Assembly (NCBI RefSeq): GCF_022921115.1
Contig: NZ_CP095075.1
Coordinates: 372,001 to 436,000, forward strand
Origin: Halobacillus amylolyticus
GTDB lineage: Bacteria > Bacillota > Bacilli > Bacillales > Halobacillaceae
Direction: 5' to 3'
DNA length: 64,000 nucleotides
The position numbers were made by a program, and so were the translations under genes. Of the stretch, positions 56,143 to 64,000 are shown piece after piece. The first letter of the stretch is position 1; the number at the start of each line of letters is the position of its first letter. The notes beneath the pieces were generated by a model. The model worked only from the letters and a program-made list of their open reading frames with translations, had not been told where the DNA came from and made no database searches.

Positions 56143-57273
56143 ATGATGGTAGCTGTTAATAAAGACCGTTTAATCGAAGAATTCCTTGAACTAGTTCAAG
56201 TGGATTCTGAAACAAAGGATGAAGCAAAGATTGCTCAAGTACTGATAAAGAAATTTCAGGATCTAGGTCTTGATGTCACCGAAGACGATGCCAAAGATAA
56301 AACCGGACACGGTGCCGGGAATCTTATTTGTAATTTGAAAGGAACAAAAGAAGGAATCGACACGATTTATTTCACGTCCCATATGGATACAGTTGTACCG
56401 GGGATCAATGTAAAAGCATCCATTAAAGATGATTACATCGTGACAGACGGGACAACCATTCTGGGTGCGGATGATAAAGCTGGTCTTGCCGCCATATTAG
56501 AAGCGATTCGTTCCATTAAGGAACAAGATGTTGAGCATGGCGATCTGCAATTTATCATCACTGTTGGAGAAGAAAGCGGGCTCGTTGGGGCGAAGGCGCT
56601 TGACAGTGCCCATTTGAAAGCAAAATATGGTTATGCCATTGATAGTAATGGACAGGTAGGTAACATTATCGTTGCTGCACCTACACAGGCGAAAATTAAG
56701 GCCGTTGTTAAAGGTCGTACGGCTCATGCTGGCCTTGCTCCTGAAAAAGGGGTATCTGCCATTACGCTTGCTTCTAAAGCTGTCGCAAGAATGCCTCTTG
56801 GGCGCATTGATGAGGAAACAACAGCAAATATCGGCCGCTTTGAAGGTGGAAAGCAAACGAATATTGTTTGCGACCATGTTGAAATTTTAGCAGAGGCCCG
56901 TTCACTCGTTCCCGAAAAGATGAATGAACAGGTCGATAAAATGAAGCAGGCTTTTATTGAGACAGCTGAAGAAATGGGCGGTGAAGTCGAACTTCAAGTC
57001 GACATTATGTATCCAGGCTTTAAACAGCAAGCAGGCGATCATGTTGTTGAAGTTGCTAGAGCAGCAGCGAAGAAGATTGGCCGTGAAAGCGAATTGTTAA
57101 CAAGTGGTGGAGGCAGTGATGCTAACGTCATCGCTGGTCATGGTATTCCAACTGTGAACCTTGCTGTAGGATATGAAGAAATTCATACAACAAATGAACG
57201 GATGCCAGTAGGAGAGCTTGTGAAAATTGCGGAACTTGTTACAGCAATTATCGAGGAAGCTGCAGGTCAATAA
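56143..57273 (+). CDS. M20 family peptidase (tripeptidase T-like)
   Basis: A 376-residue dizinc exopeptidase. Metal ligands are visible in FTSHMDTVVPG (His, Asp), LGADDKAG (bridging Asp), GEESGLVGA (catalytic Glu pair) and AIDSNG (Asp); the lid domain follows from ~190. It resembles YqjE of B. subtilis, annotated as a PepT-type tripeptidase. The ribosome site CTGGAGGTTG serves ATG 56143 or 56146. Confidence 0.9.
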   Translation: MMVAVNKDRLIEEFLELVQVDSETKDEAKIAQVLIKKFQDLGLDVTEDDAKDKTGHGAGNLICNLKGTKEGIDTIYFTSHMDTVVPGINVKASIKDDYIVTDGTTILGADDKAGLAAILEAIRSIKEQDVEHGDLQFIITVGEESGLVGAKALDSAHLKAKYGYAIDSNGQVGNIIVAAPTQAKIKAVVKGRTAHAGLAPEKGVSAITLASKAVARMPLGRIDEETTANIGRFEGGKQTNIVCDHVEILAEARSLVPEKMNEQVDKMKQAFIETAEEMGGEVELQVDIMYPGFKQQAGDHVVEVARAAAKKIGRESELLTSGGGSDANVIAGHGIPTVNLAVGYEEIHTTNERMPVGELVKIAELVTAIIEEAAGQ

Positions 57274-57288
57274 TAAAGTCGGCACAAG

Positions 57289-57314
57289 GCAGTCATGTAC
57301 ATGGCTGCTTTTTT
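57289..57314 (+). terminator. Terminator of the M20 peptidase gene
   Basis: GCAGTCATG and CATGGCTGC form a stem with little loop, then six T. It lies just before the dinB promoter. Confidence 0.75.
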
Positions 57315-57330
57315 CTTGTGTTATAATTTA

Positions 57331-57344
57331 AGAACAATTGTTCG
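57331..57344 (+). promoter_or_regulatory. LexA (SOS) box of dinB
   Basis: AGAACAATTGTTCG matches the Bacillus LexA target CGAAC-N4-GTTCG except for its first base. It lies just after a TATAAT at 57322-57327 and 17 bp before the dinB start, where LexA would block transcription until DNA damage. Confidence 0.8.
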
Positions 57345-57360
57345 AAAAGGAAGGATCACT

Positions 57361-58608
57361 ATGTCGAAGTGGTACCCAAAAAACGGTCGGGTTATTTTTC
57401 ACGTAGATATGAACAGTTTCTACGCATCAGTAGAAATGGCTTTTGACCCATCTTTAAAGGGCAAACCGCTAGCGATTGCGGGGAATCCTGAGGAAAGGCG
57501 TGGCATTGTCGTCACAAGCAGCTATGAAGCTCGGAAATACGGTGTGAAGACAACGATGCCAGTGGGTGAAGCTAAGCGCCTTTGCAAAAATTTAATCGTC
57601 ATGTCACCAACCTTTGAGCGATATCGTGCTGCATCGAGAGAAATGTTTAAAATTCTTGCAGATGTCACTGATACTGTTCAACCTGTTTCCATTGACGAAG
57701 GCTACATGGATATCACTGCATGCCATGAGCAAGGTTCTCCTCCAGAGATTGCCGAGCGGATCCAGTCTCGTATAAAAGACGAACTGGACCTGCCATGCAG
57801 TATAGGAATCGCACCAAATAAATTTCTGGCCAAGATGGCTTCGGATATGAAAAAGCCAATGGGCATTACCATTTTGCGTAAACGGGATTTGCAGCATAAA
57901 TTGTGGCCCCTCCCTATAGAGGAAATGTACGGCGTAGGTGAAAAAACAGCCTCCAAGTTAAGAAACATTGGAGTAGAAACCATTGGTGATCTAGCTGAGC
58001 ACCCTGTCTTAGATCTTAAACGTGTGCTCGGTATTAATGGCGAACGCTTACAGAGTAGAGCAAATGGAATCGACGAAAAACCCGTTGATCCAGAAGCCGT
58101 TCACGAATTTAAAAGTATTGGCACATCGACAACACTTCCCCATGATACAACCGATGAAGCGGAAGTTCGTCAAGTACTTAGAAAGCTTGCTGCAAAAGTA
58201 GAAGCACGCATGAAGAATAAAGGCGTTCTTGCTCAAAATGTTCAACTCATGATCCGTTATCATGATCGTAAAACAGTAACCAGAAGTCGTCAGCTTTCCG
58301 ACTTTATTGGAACAGCGGATGAGCTGTTTCAAGCCGCTTTTCAACAATTTGATGAGCATTGGAATCAACAACCTATTCGACTGCTAGGTATAACCGCCCA
58401 AGATCTAGCCGAAAAAAACGAACTTACTCAGCAACTTGACCTATTTAACTATCAACAATATGCAGAAAAAGAAAAGCTCTATCATGTGATTGATACACTA
58501 ACTGAAAAGTATGGTCAAAACCCGTTTCAGAAGCTAAAAAATCCATCAGATGCTAAGATTACCACGAGTTTTCAGAAAGATTTTCTGGATGATTATAAAA
58601 ATAAATAG
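57361..58608 (+). CDS. dinB: DNA polymerase IV (Y family)
   Basis: Error-prone translesion polymerase. ATG 57361 (MSKWYPKNGRVIFHVDMNSFY) gives 415 residues; the frame upstream runs through the LexA box and lacks a ribosome site, whereas AAAGGAAGGATC stands before 57361. Catalytic acidic residues are in FHVDMNSFYASVE and SIDEGYMD. HhH DNA-binding (YGVGEKTASKLRNIGV) and little-finger domains follow. The C-terminal QLDLF is the beta-clamp binding motif. Confidence 0.96.
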   Translation: MSKWYPKNGRVIFHVDMNSFYASVEMAFDPSLKGKPLAIAGNPEERRGIVVTSSYEARKYGVKTTMPVGEAKRLCKNLIVMSPTFERYRAASREMFKILADVTDTVQPVSIDEGYMDITACHEQGSPPEIAERIQSRIKDELDLPCSIGIAPNKFLAKMASDMKKPMGITILRKRDLQHKLWPLPIEEMYGVGEKTASKLRNIGVETIGDLAEHPVLDLKRVLGINGERLQSRANGIDEKPVDPEAVHEFKSIGTSTTLPHDTTDEAEVRQVLRKLAAKVEARMKNKGVLAQNVQLMIRYHDRKTVTRSRQLSDFIGTADELFQAAFQQFDEHWNQQPIRLLGITAQDLAEKNELTQQLDLFNYQQYAEKEKLYHVIDTLTEKYGQNPFQKLKNPSDAKITTSFQKDFLDDYKNK

Positions 58609-58686
58609 GGTGAAATAAACGTGAATGAAACCTGAAAACTCACACACAATATCATAGTATCCATATCCAAAAGGAGGAAAATGATT

Positions 58687-58914
58687 ATGCCACAACAACA
58701 AGCTCAACAAGCACTTCAGCAGATTGCTCAAATTGCTCAACAATTGGAGCAGCAAGAACAACAAAATGCTCAACAACTTCAAGGACAAGGACAACCCCAA
58801 GGGGCAGCTATGAATTCACAACAACAAATGGCTCAACGTGAGCAAAATGCTTCTCAGCAGTTGCAGCAAATTCAGCAACTTGTACAACAGTGTCAACAAC
58901 AGTTGAATCAATAA
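58687..58914 (+). CDS. Glutamine-rich small protein
   Basis: A 75-residue protein of which more than a third is Gln, with runs such as QQAQQALQQIAQIAQQLEQQ and QQIQQLVQQCQQQLNQ. The hydrophobic residues (Ile, Leu, Ala) fall in heptad-like spacing, so two coiled-coil helices with a Gly/Pro/Gln break (residues ~33-42) are likely. There is one Cys and no membrane segment. ATG 58687 is nine bases behind AAGGAGG. No family was recognized; gamma-type spore proteins are also Gln-rich, but their repeats are not present. It is a single gene with its own terminator. Confidence 0.75.
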   Translation: MPQQQAQQALQQIAQIAQQLEQQEQQNAQQLQGQGQPQGAAMNSQQQMAQREQNASQQLQQIQQLVQQCQQQLNQ

Positions 58915-58963
58915 GACTCCACCTCTGTAGGCTCAAAACAATAAAAGAAGTCTATACGGCTGT

Positions 58964-58999
58964 AAAATGACCCTGGTACATGTGCCAGGGTCATTTCTT
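58964..58999 (+). terminator. Terminator of the Q-rich gene
   Basis: AAATGACCCTGG (58964-58975) pairs perfectly with CCAGGGTCATTT (58985-58996). Confidence 0.9.
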
Positions 59000-59143
59000 T
59001 CCTAAAATGAAATTTCATTATTTTCATTATGGAAATTTAGTTAATAAGGATGCCTGTCAGCTATTTTCATTTTAGTTTGGTATAAAAAGGCGGACTTTTA
59101 GGAATTTTAGTTACTGAGAGATCCTATAATAGGGGGAATTGAC

Positions 59144-60478
59144 ATGGCAAGTGAAAAGATCAATAGAGACAAGCCTGAATCAGATATAACGACACAGGAC
59201 CATAATCCTTATGATATCGTAAAAGGATTAATTAAGGAGTCCGTGACAACCCTTGGTTTGAACGAGAATGTTTATCAGGTACTTAAAAAACCGATGAGAA
59301 TGCTTGAGGTGTCGCTTCCGGTTCGTATGGATGATGGGACAATTCAAAACTTTACCGGATATCGCTCCCAGCACATTGATATTCTTGGGCCAACTAAGGG
59401 AGGAATTCGCTTTCACCCGAAAGTTAACGTTGATGAGGTGAAGGCGCTTTCTATTTGGATGTCTCTAAAAGCTGCGATTCTCGATATTCCTTTTGGCGGC
59501 GGTAAAGGGGGAGTCATCGTTGATCCTGAGAAACTATCTGTACGAGAACTTGAAACATTAAGTCGTACCTATATCAGAAAAATTACACCGATCATTGGTC
59601 CACAAAAGGATATTCCGGCTCCAGATGTCAATACGAGCCCGGAGGTAATGGGCTGGATGATTGATGAATTTGATCAGCTTCGGGGGTATAACATTCCGGG
59701 TATGATTACAGGGAAACCAGTTATTATTGGTGGATCCTTAGGACGATTGGAAGCTACAGGTCGTGGAGTTGTCTTGACGATCCGTGAGGCTGCTAGGGTT
59801 TTGGAAATGGATTTAAGCAAATCTACAGCAGCCCTTCAAGGATTTGGCAATGTGGGAAGTATGACAGCTAAGTTTTTACATGAATTAGGAGTTAAGGTTG
59901 TCGCTATTACCGATGCAAAAGGTGGAATCTACAATGAGGAAGGGATAGACATTCCTGCCCTGCTTGAGTTTGTGAAAGATGGGAAAAACTATGCATCTAA
60001 ATTCTCCGATGCGGAGTCGATCACGAACGAGAAAATGTTTAGCCTCCCTGTAGATATTCTCATTCCGGCGGCCATTGAAAACCAGGTAACCAAAGAGAAT
60101 GCACCAAACATACAGGCGAAAATCTTAGCTGAAGCAGCCAATGGGCCAACCACACCTGAAGGGGATAAAATTCTTGAAGAAAAAGGAATTTTTGTTATTC
60201 CGGATATCCTTTGTAATGCCGGCGGTGTAACCGTATCCTATTTTGAATGGGTACAAAATACGATGAACTACTACTGGAAAGAGGAAGAAGTGAACAAGAA
60301 GCTTGAGGAGCATATGTTGTTTGGTTTTGATAAAGTATTGGACATGAAAAAGGATAAGCAATGCCGCATGAGGGATGCTGCTTATATGGTAGGGATCAAT
60401 CACCTCGTAAAAGCAATGGAAGCACGCGGCTGGATTAAAGATACCGAGATGGAAAAGCATAACAATGATATGAAATAA
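59144..60478 (+). CDS. Glutamate dehydrogenase (catabolic, NAD type)
   Basis: Interconverts glutamate and 2-oxoglutarate plus ammonia. The product is 444 residues, about 20 longer than RocG/GudB at the N-terminus. The substrate pocket GGIRFHP and catalytic GGGKGGVIVDP, with the second lysine in KAAILDIPFGGGKGG, are intact. The NAD motif is LQGFGNVGSMTA. ATG 59144 follows ATAGGGGGAA. A double hairpin ends the unit. RocG or GudB assignment is not possible from sequence alone. Confidence 0.93.
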   Translation: MASEKINRDKPESDITTQDHNPYDIVKGLIKESVTTLGLNENVYQVLKKPMRMLEVSLPVRMDDGTIQNFTGYRSQHIDILGPTKGGIRFHPKVNVDEVKALSIWMSLKAAILDIPFGGGKGGVIVDPEKLSVRELETLSRTYIRKITPIIGPQKDIPAPDVNTSPEVMGWMIDEFDQLRGYNIPGMITGKPVIIGGSLGRLEATGRGVVLTIREAARVLEMDLSKSTAALQGFGNVGSMTAKFLHELGVKVVAITDAKGGIYNEEGIDIPALLEFVKDGKNYASKFSDAESITNEKMFSLPVDILIPAAIENQVTKENAPNIQAKILAEAANGPTTPEGDKILEEKGIFVIPDILCNAGGVTVSYFEWVQNTMNYYWKEEEVNKKLEEHMLFGFDKVLDMKKDKQCRMRDAAYMVGINHLVKAMEARGWIKDTEMEKHNNDMK

Positions 60479-60533
60479 GACTGAATGAGAACCTAATCTG
60501 CCTATGCTGTGCCAAAATTCTCATATGAAAAAA

Positions 60534-60593
60534 GACTATGACGTAAGCGTCATAGTCTCAGGCTGTCGAGAAAGTCTCGACAGCCTATTTTTT
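60534..60593 (+). terminator. Double hairpin terminator after glutamate dehydrogenase
   Basis: First stem: GACTATGACG (60534) with CGTCATAGTC (60548). Second stem: AGGCTGTCGAGA (60560) with TCTCGACAGCCT (60575), then ATTTTTTC. Two perfect hairpins stand two bases apart; the second has the T-run of an intrinsic terminator. Confidence 0.88.
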
Positions 60594-61163
60594 CTCTCTA
60601 TCACCGCGGATTCCGTTATAAAAAAGGAGAAAGGTGGCGGGGAACGACTCCTTATGATCATTAAGGTTAACGGAACCGCTATATTAGATCTTGATCACTT
60701 GCTTTAGGTATTTCATTCTGCAATCATTGTGTACATTTTGACTAGTACATTCTTAACGTTTACCTTAAAGTTCTTAGCGTCATACGCACGACTTATAGTA
60801 GTGATGGCTGATCACGTGTACACCCGCTACAAGTCACGGTTCTGTTCCTATCTCTGTTTCTAACAACGGAACCGTGATTCTGTTCCTAACCTTTATTCCA
60901 GATTACGGCTTATTAATTCAATAACCATATTCCCGTTATTCCTGCCATAATTTATTCCATTATATAGTGACTTCACCTAAATATTGCGATTACAGAATTC
61001 TGCTCGGTTATACAATGGTCTTGTGGGTTTCGCTAGGAGACTCGAGAACATGAACAAGGAAGTTCGATTAAGCGCGTGGTATTTTCTTCCACGAAGGAAG
61101 GATAAAAAAACTTGTAAAAAAACTAACTAGGGGTTTCTCTACAAGCTGACTATGATGGAAATG
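60594..61163. other. 570-bp gene-free interval with one long hairpin
   Basis: No supportable gene. One imperfect hairpin, TCACGGTTCTGTT (60834-60846) with AACGGAACCGTGA (60865-60877), encloses a loop with repeated GTTCCTA/GTTTCTA. Short repeats of GGTTCTGTTCCTA and GATTCTGTTCCTA lie on either side (60838 and 60876). The end near 61060-61130 contains GAAGGAAGGAT with an A-rich stretch but no open frame. Confidence 0.6.
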
Positions 61164-62606
61164 TCAAAGTCTTTTTTCGTTAAGGTTAATCCCGATAAAT
61201 TTTAACTCTGTCATATCATCGATGGCGTATTTCACACCTTCACGGCCGATTCCACTTTGCTTCACACCACCATAAGGGTGATTGTCCTGACGGTAGGTGG
61301 AGATTTCATTAATCCATACTCCACCCATTTCGAGTTCGTTAGCCACCCGAAGAGCCCGGTTAATATCTTTGGTAAACACTCCTGCTTGTAAACCGTAAAT
61401 CGAATCATTGGAAAGCTTGACGACTTCTTCCTCTGTTTCAAAAGGAATGATTGACACGATCGGGGCAAATACTTCTTCTGCGATGATTTTCATGTCATTT
61501 TTTACCTCAGTCATGATCGTTGGGGTCAGCATGGTTCCGTCCAATTCACCGCCTGTCGCAATTTTGGCTCCTTTTGATGCGGCATCGTCGATCCATGTTT
61601 TAGCTCTCTCAGCAGCATCTTTATTGATCATCGGGCCAAAATCCGTATTCTCATTAGTCGGATCACCAATCGTAAGAGCCTCTGTTTGTTTGACATATTC
61701 CTTGAGAAATGAGTCGTAAAGGGAATGGTGAACATAAATCCTTTGGGCCGATATACACACTTGACCGGAGAAGGCGAAGGCACCCTTGACTAAGTCTTCG
61801 ACTGCCTGCTTCATATCAGCATCTTCAAATAAAATATTAGGAGAATTTGATCCTAATTCTAACGTAACCTTCTTGAACCCGGCCTTTTCTCGGATATTCT
61901 TACCAACAGGTAAACTGCCAGTAAAGGTAACCTTATGAACTTTTTCGTGTTGAACTAGCGGGTCGCCAACTTCTTCACCTTTGCCCATGATTAGATTCAT
62001 AGCTCCTGTTGGGAGGCCAGCCTCATGAAAAAGTTGGACAAGCATGTAAGCTGAAATGGGTGTTTTTTCCGCTGGTTTAAACACGACTGTATTGCCGGCC
62101 GCTATCGCTGGTGCAAGTTTGTGGAGCGACAGGTTGAGCGGGAAGTTAAACGGTGTAATCGCAGCCACAACCCCCAGAGGAGTCCGTTTCGTAAACCCTA
62201 GGCGATTTTCCCCTCCAACCGCAGCATCTAGAGGAATGACTTCACTATAAATATGTTTGGCTCTTTCCGATGCAAAACGGAGTACTTGAACAGCACGGTC
62301 CACTTCACCTCGACTATACTTTAGCGGCTTTCCTGCCTCTTTAGCTATCGTTTCGGCAAATGATTCTTTTCGGTCCTCGAGAAGGTCCGCAGTTTTTAGT
62401 AAAATGTTCGCTCGTTGATAGGCGGGCATTGTTTTCATTGTACTGTGAAAGGTATCGTAGCTTTGTTCAATCGCTTTATTTAAATCTTCGATGTTTGCTA
62501 ACACAATATCAGCTATTTTTTCTTGGTTATAAGGATTATGGACAGCTAATGTTTCGCGCTGTTCCTCTTTGTATTCTTTTCCATTGATAATGGATCCAAT
62601 TCTCAT
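61164..62606 (-). CDS. NAD(P)-dependent aldehyde dehydrogenase
   Basis: A 480-residue ALDH superfamily enzyme. The active site shows FNFP (oxyanion Asn), FKPAEKTP (cofactor Lys), LELGSNSP (general base Glu) and SGQVCISAQRI (nucleophile Cys). LELGSNSP rather than LELGGxxP resembles semialdehyde, lactaldehyde or GAPN-like branches. The substrate cannot be fixed. It starts at 62606, 12 bp after the acetolactate-synthase-like gene, with AACGAGGTGAT as ribosome site, so the two form an operon. Confidence 0.88.
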   Translation of the reverse strand: MRIGSIINGKEYKEEQRETLAVHNPYNQEKIADIVLANIEDLNKAIEQSYDTFHSTMKTMPAYQRANILLKTADLLEDRKESFAETIAKEAGKPLKYSRGEVDRAVQVLRFASERAKHIYSEVIPLDAAVGGENRLGFTKRTPLGVVAAITPFNFPLNLSLHKLAPAIAAGNTVVFKPAEKTPISAYMLVQLFHEAGLPTGAMNLIMGKGEEVGDPLVQHEKVHKVTFTGSLPVGKNIREKAGFKKVTLELGSNSPNILFEDADMKQAVEDLVKGAFAFSGQVCISAQRIYVHHSLYDSFLKEYVKQTEALTIGDPTNENTDFGPMINKDAAERAKTWIDDAASKGAKIATGGELDGTMLTPTIMTEVKNDMKIIAEEVFAPIVSIIPFETEEEVVKLSNDSIYGLQAGVFTKDINRALRVANELEMGGVWINEISTYRQDNHPYGGVKQSGIGREGVKYAIDDMTELKFIGINLNEKRL

Positions 62607-62618
62607 TATATCACCTCG

Positions 62619-64000
62619 TTAGCAGTTAATATTTTTAAGTTTCTCGGTCAATTTCATATTTTCCGCGTAATCGACAGGGCAATCGATTAAAACAGGTTTG
62701 TTCATGGCTATGGCTTGTTCTAGGGCTGGTTTCAAATCTTCTGCTTTTTCCATCGCCATCGCTTCAAATCCGTAAGACTTGGCCAGTTGCACAAAATCCG
62801 GGTTGCCAAAGCTAATATGGGAAGCACGTTCGAACTTTTTCAACTGATGCCATTCGATAAGCCCATAGCCGTCATCCCTCCACAGTAAAATAACAATAGG
62901 AAGGTTGAGACGGACAGCTGTTTCCAGTTCTGCGCCTGTCATTTGAAAAGCTCCATCACCGCATACAGCTACGACATTACGTTCAGGAGAAGCCAGTTTA
63001 GCTCCAATCGCTCCGGGGACAGCTACACCCATAGAGGCTAATCCATTTGAGATGAGACAAGTGTCTGGTTCGGCAGTATGGTACATCCGCGCCATCCACA
63101 TCTTATGGGCCCCGACATCGGATATCGCAATATCCTCGTCTTTTAAAACAGAGCGCAGATCGGAAATGATTTTTTGTGGTTTGATTGGAAAGCCAGTATC
63201 ATGCTTGTACTCTTCTAACTCAGAAAGGATTTGATTTCTAATCGAAGCAACCCAAGTTAGGTCCCGTTCTTTATTAGGTATGATATTTATTAACTCATTT
63301 AAGTTTTCTCTAATATCTCCAACCACATTCAAAGCAACAGGATAATGGGAATCAATTTCAGCTTCTTCTGTATCGATATGCAAAATTGGAGTAGAAGCTT
63401 CTGGGTTCCAGTTTTGCGGAGGTGTTTCGGCCATATCAAATCCGATACAAATGATTAAATCCGCTTGTTTGAATCCGCACGTAATATAATCTTTTCCACT
63501 AATTCCTGCTGTCAGCAAGCTTAATTCGTTCTTCCAGGAGAGTGTCCCTTTTCCCATAAAGGAATGGACAACTGGGATTTGTTTCTTTTCTACAAGCATG
63601 CGCAAACTTTCCGTTGCTTTTCCACGTTCGATCCCATTTCCGGCGAGGATAAGCGGATAGTCTGCTTTATTAATCAGTGCAGAAGCATCCTTGAGCACTT
63701 TTTCATCAGCTTGTGGGAGCGAATGGCCGGTAACTTGAAGGGGCTCTCCATCTACCTCCATCCCCGCAATATCTTCAGGGAGATCAATATGTGTAGCGCC
63801 TTGTTTTTCCTGGCTGGCTAATTGATACGCTTTCCTAACGACCTCAGGAACGATCTCTCCCGTTTTAATTTGTACATTCCACTTGGTTACAGGTTCATAA
63901 ATGTCAACGAGGTCATAATATTGATGAGATGTTTTATGCTGACGATTCATGCCGGCCTGACCGGTAATCGCAATTAGTGGGCAATGGTCCATATTGGAGT
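62619..64000 (-). CDS. Acetolactate synthase-like TPP enzyme (N-terminus beyond the window)
   Basis: A C-terminal ~460 residues of a thiamine-diphosphate enzyme of the AlsS/IlvB family (normally 540-570). The frame is open to the right edge, entering at SNMDHCPLIAITGQAG, so the first ~95 residues, including the catalytic Glu, lie outside. The TPP/Mg motif AVCGDGAFQMTGAELETA and the following WRDDGYGLIEW are clear, and NGLASMGVAVPGAIGA is typical. No small regulatory subunit is next to it, pointing to a catabolic enzyme rather than biosynthetic IlvB. Pairing with an aldehyde dehydrogenase is unusual for acetoin synthesis. Confidence 0.88.
   Translation of the reverse strand, partial: SNMDHCPLIAITGQAGMNRQHKTSHQYYDLVDIYEPVTKWNVQIKTGEIVPEVVRKAYQLASQEKQGATHIDLPEDIAGMEVDGEPLQVTGHSLPQADEKVLKDASALINKADYPLILAGNGIERGKATESLRMLVEKKQIPVVHSFMGKGTLSWKNELSLLTAGISGKDYITCGFKQADLIICIGFDMAETPPQNWNPEASTPILHIDTEEAEIDSHYPVALNVVGDIRENLNELINIIPNKERDLTWVASIRNQILSELEEYKHDTGFPIKPQKIISDLRSVLKDEDIAISDVGAHKMWMARMYHTAEPDTCLISNGLASMGVAVPGAIGAKLASPERNVVAVCGDGAFQMTGAELETAVRLNLPIVILLWRDDGYGLIEWHQLKKFERASHISFGNPDFVQLAKSYGFEAMAMEKAEDLKPALEQAIAMNKPVLIDCPVDYAENMKLTEKLKNINC

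Noticed and set aside
60504..60707. 67-residue open frame after gdh
   Set aside because: It passes through both terminator hairpins and has no ribosome site or family resemblance.

Overview
The window is a chromosomal segment from a low-to-moderate GC, endospore-forming member of the Bacillaceae, probably a halotolerant genus of the Halobacillus/Thalassobacillus/Pontibacillus/Virgibacillus type. The evidence is gene content and order that closely follow the Bacillus subtilis yqh-yqi-yqj region: gcv, yqhL, mntR, yqhO-yqhT, efp, spoIIIA, accBC, yqhY, nusB, folD, xseAB, ispA, dxs, tlyA, argR, recN, spoIVB, spo0A, the bkd operon, brxB, yqjA and dinB. The genus is an inference. No phage, plasmid or rRNA/tRNA genes were seen.

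Layout. 0-4 kb: the end of a glycine riboswitch and the glycine-cleavage genes gcvT-gcvPA-gcvPB. 4-8 kb: rhodanese yqhL and a class II (B12) ribonucleotide reductase nrdJ, which has tandem NrdR boxes upstream and a 260-nt group I intron placed directly after the catalytic-cysteine motif. 8-12.6 kb: mntR, a patatin gene, yqhP, a decayed yqhQ, yqhR, a Xaa-Pro peptidase and efp. 12.8-17.8 kb: the eight-gene spoIIIA operon (forespore feeding channel). 18-30.6 kb: accBC, yqhY, nusB, folD, xseAB and ispA, then the large OLE RNA and its membrane partner gene oapA, then dxs, tlyA, argR and recN. 30.8-33 kb: spoIVB and spo0A. 33-37.6 kb: aspartokinase, then on the minus strand a translationally coupled exonuclease/CBS-nucleotidyltransferase pair and yqzF. 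37.7-47.9 kb: bkdR and the branched-chain keto-acid operon ptb-bcd-buk-lpdV-bkdAA-bkdAB-bkdB, split by a MITE-like repeat. 47.9-49.2 kb: a NERD-domain gene flanked on both sides by direct-repeat arrays with a 20-bp period. 49.2-57.3 kb: brxB, yqjA, an L,D-transpeptidase, prli42 and a methylmalonyl-CoA/propionyl-CoA module that includes a mutase small subunit-epimerase fusion, then an M20 peptidase. 57.3-64 kb: SOS-type dinB, a Q-rich small protein, glutamate dehydrogenase, an aldehyde dehydrogenase and a truncated acetolactate-synthase-like gene running off the right edge.

How it works together. Three metabolic themes recur. The first is one-carbon and amino-acid use (gcv, folD, bcd/bkd, gdh). 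The second is acyl-CoA metabolism (accBC; bkd products feed branched fatty acids; valine and isoleucine carbon leaves through propionyl-CoA and methylmalonyl-CoA). The third is commitment to and execution of sporulation (spo0A, spoIVB, spoIIIA). B12 is needed by both nrdJ and the mutase.

Data quality. Eight plus-strand genes, including the normally essential accC and efp, are each broken by the apparent loss of one G from a G-run. Protein similarity resumes perfectly in the next frame, so these look like sequencing or consensus errors rather than pseudogenes. The best candidates for unusual biology are the NERD gene with its two iteron-like arrays, the nrdJ intron, and the OLE RNA/OapA locus.
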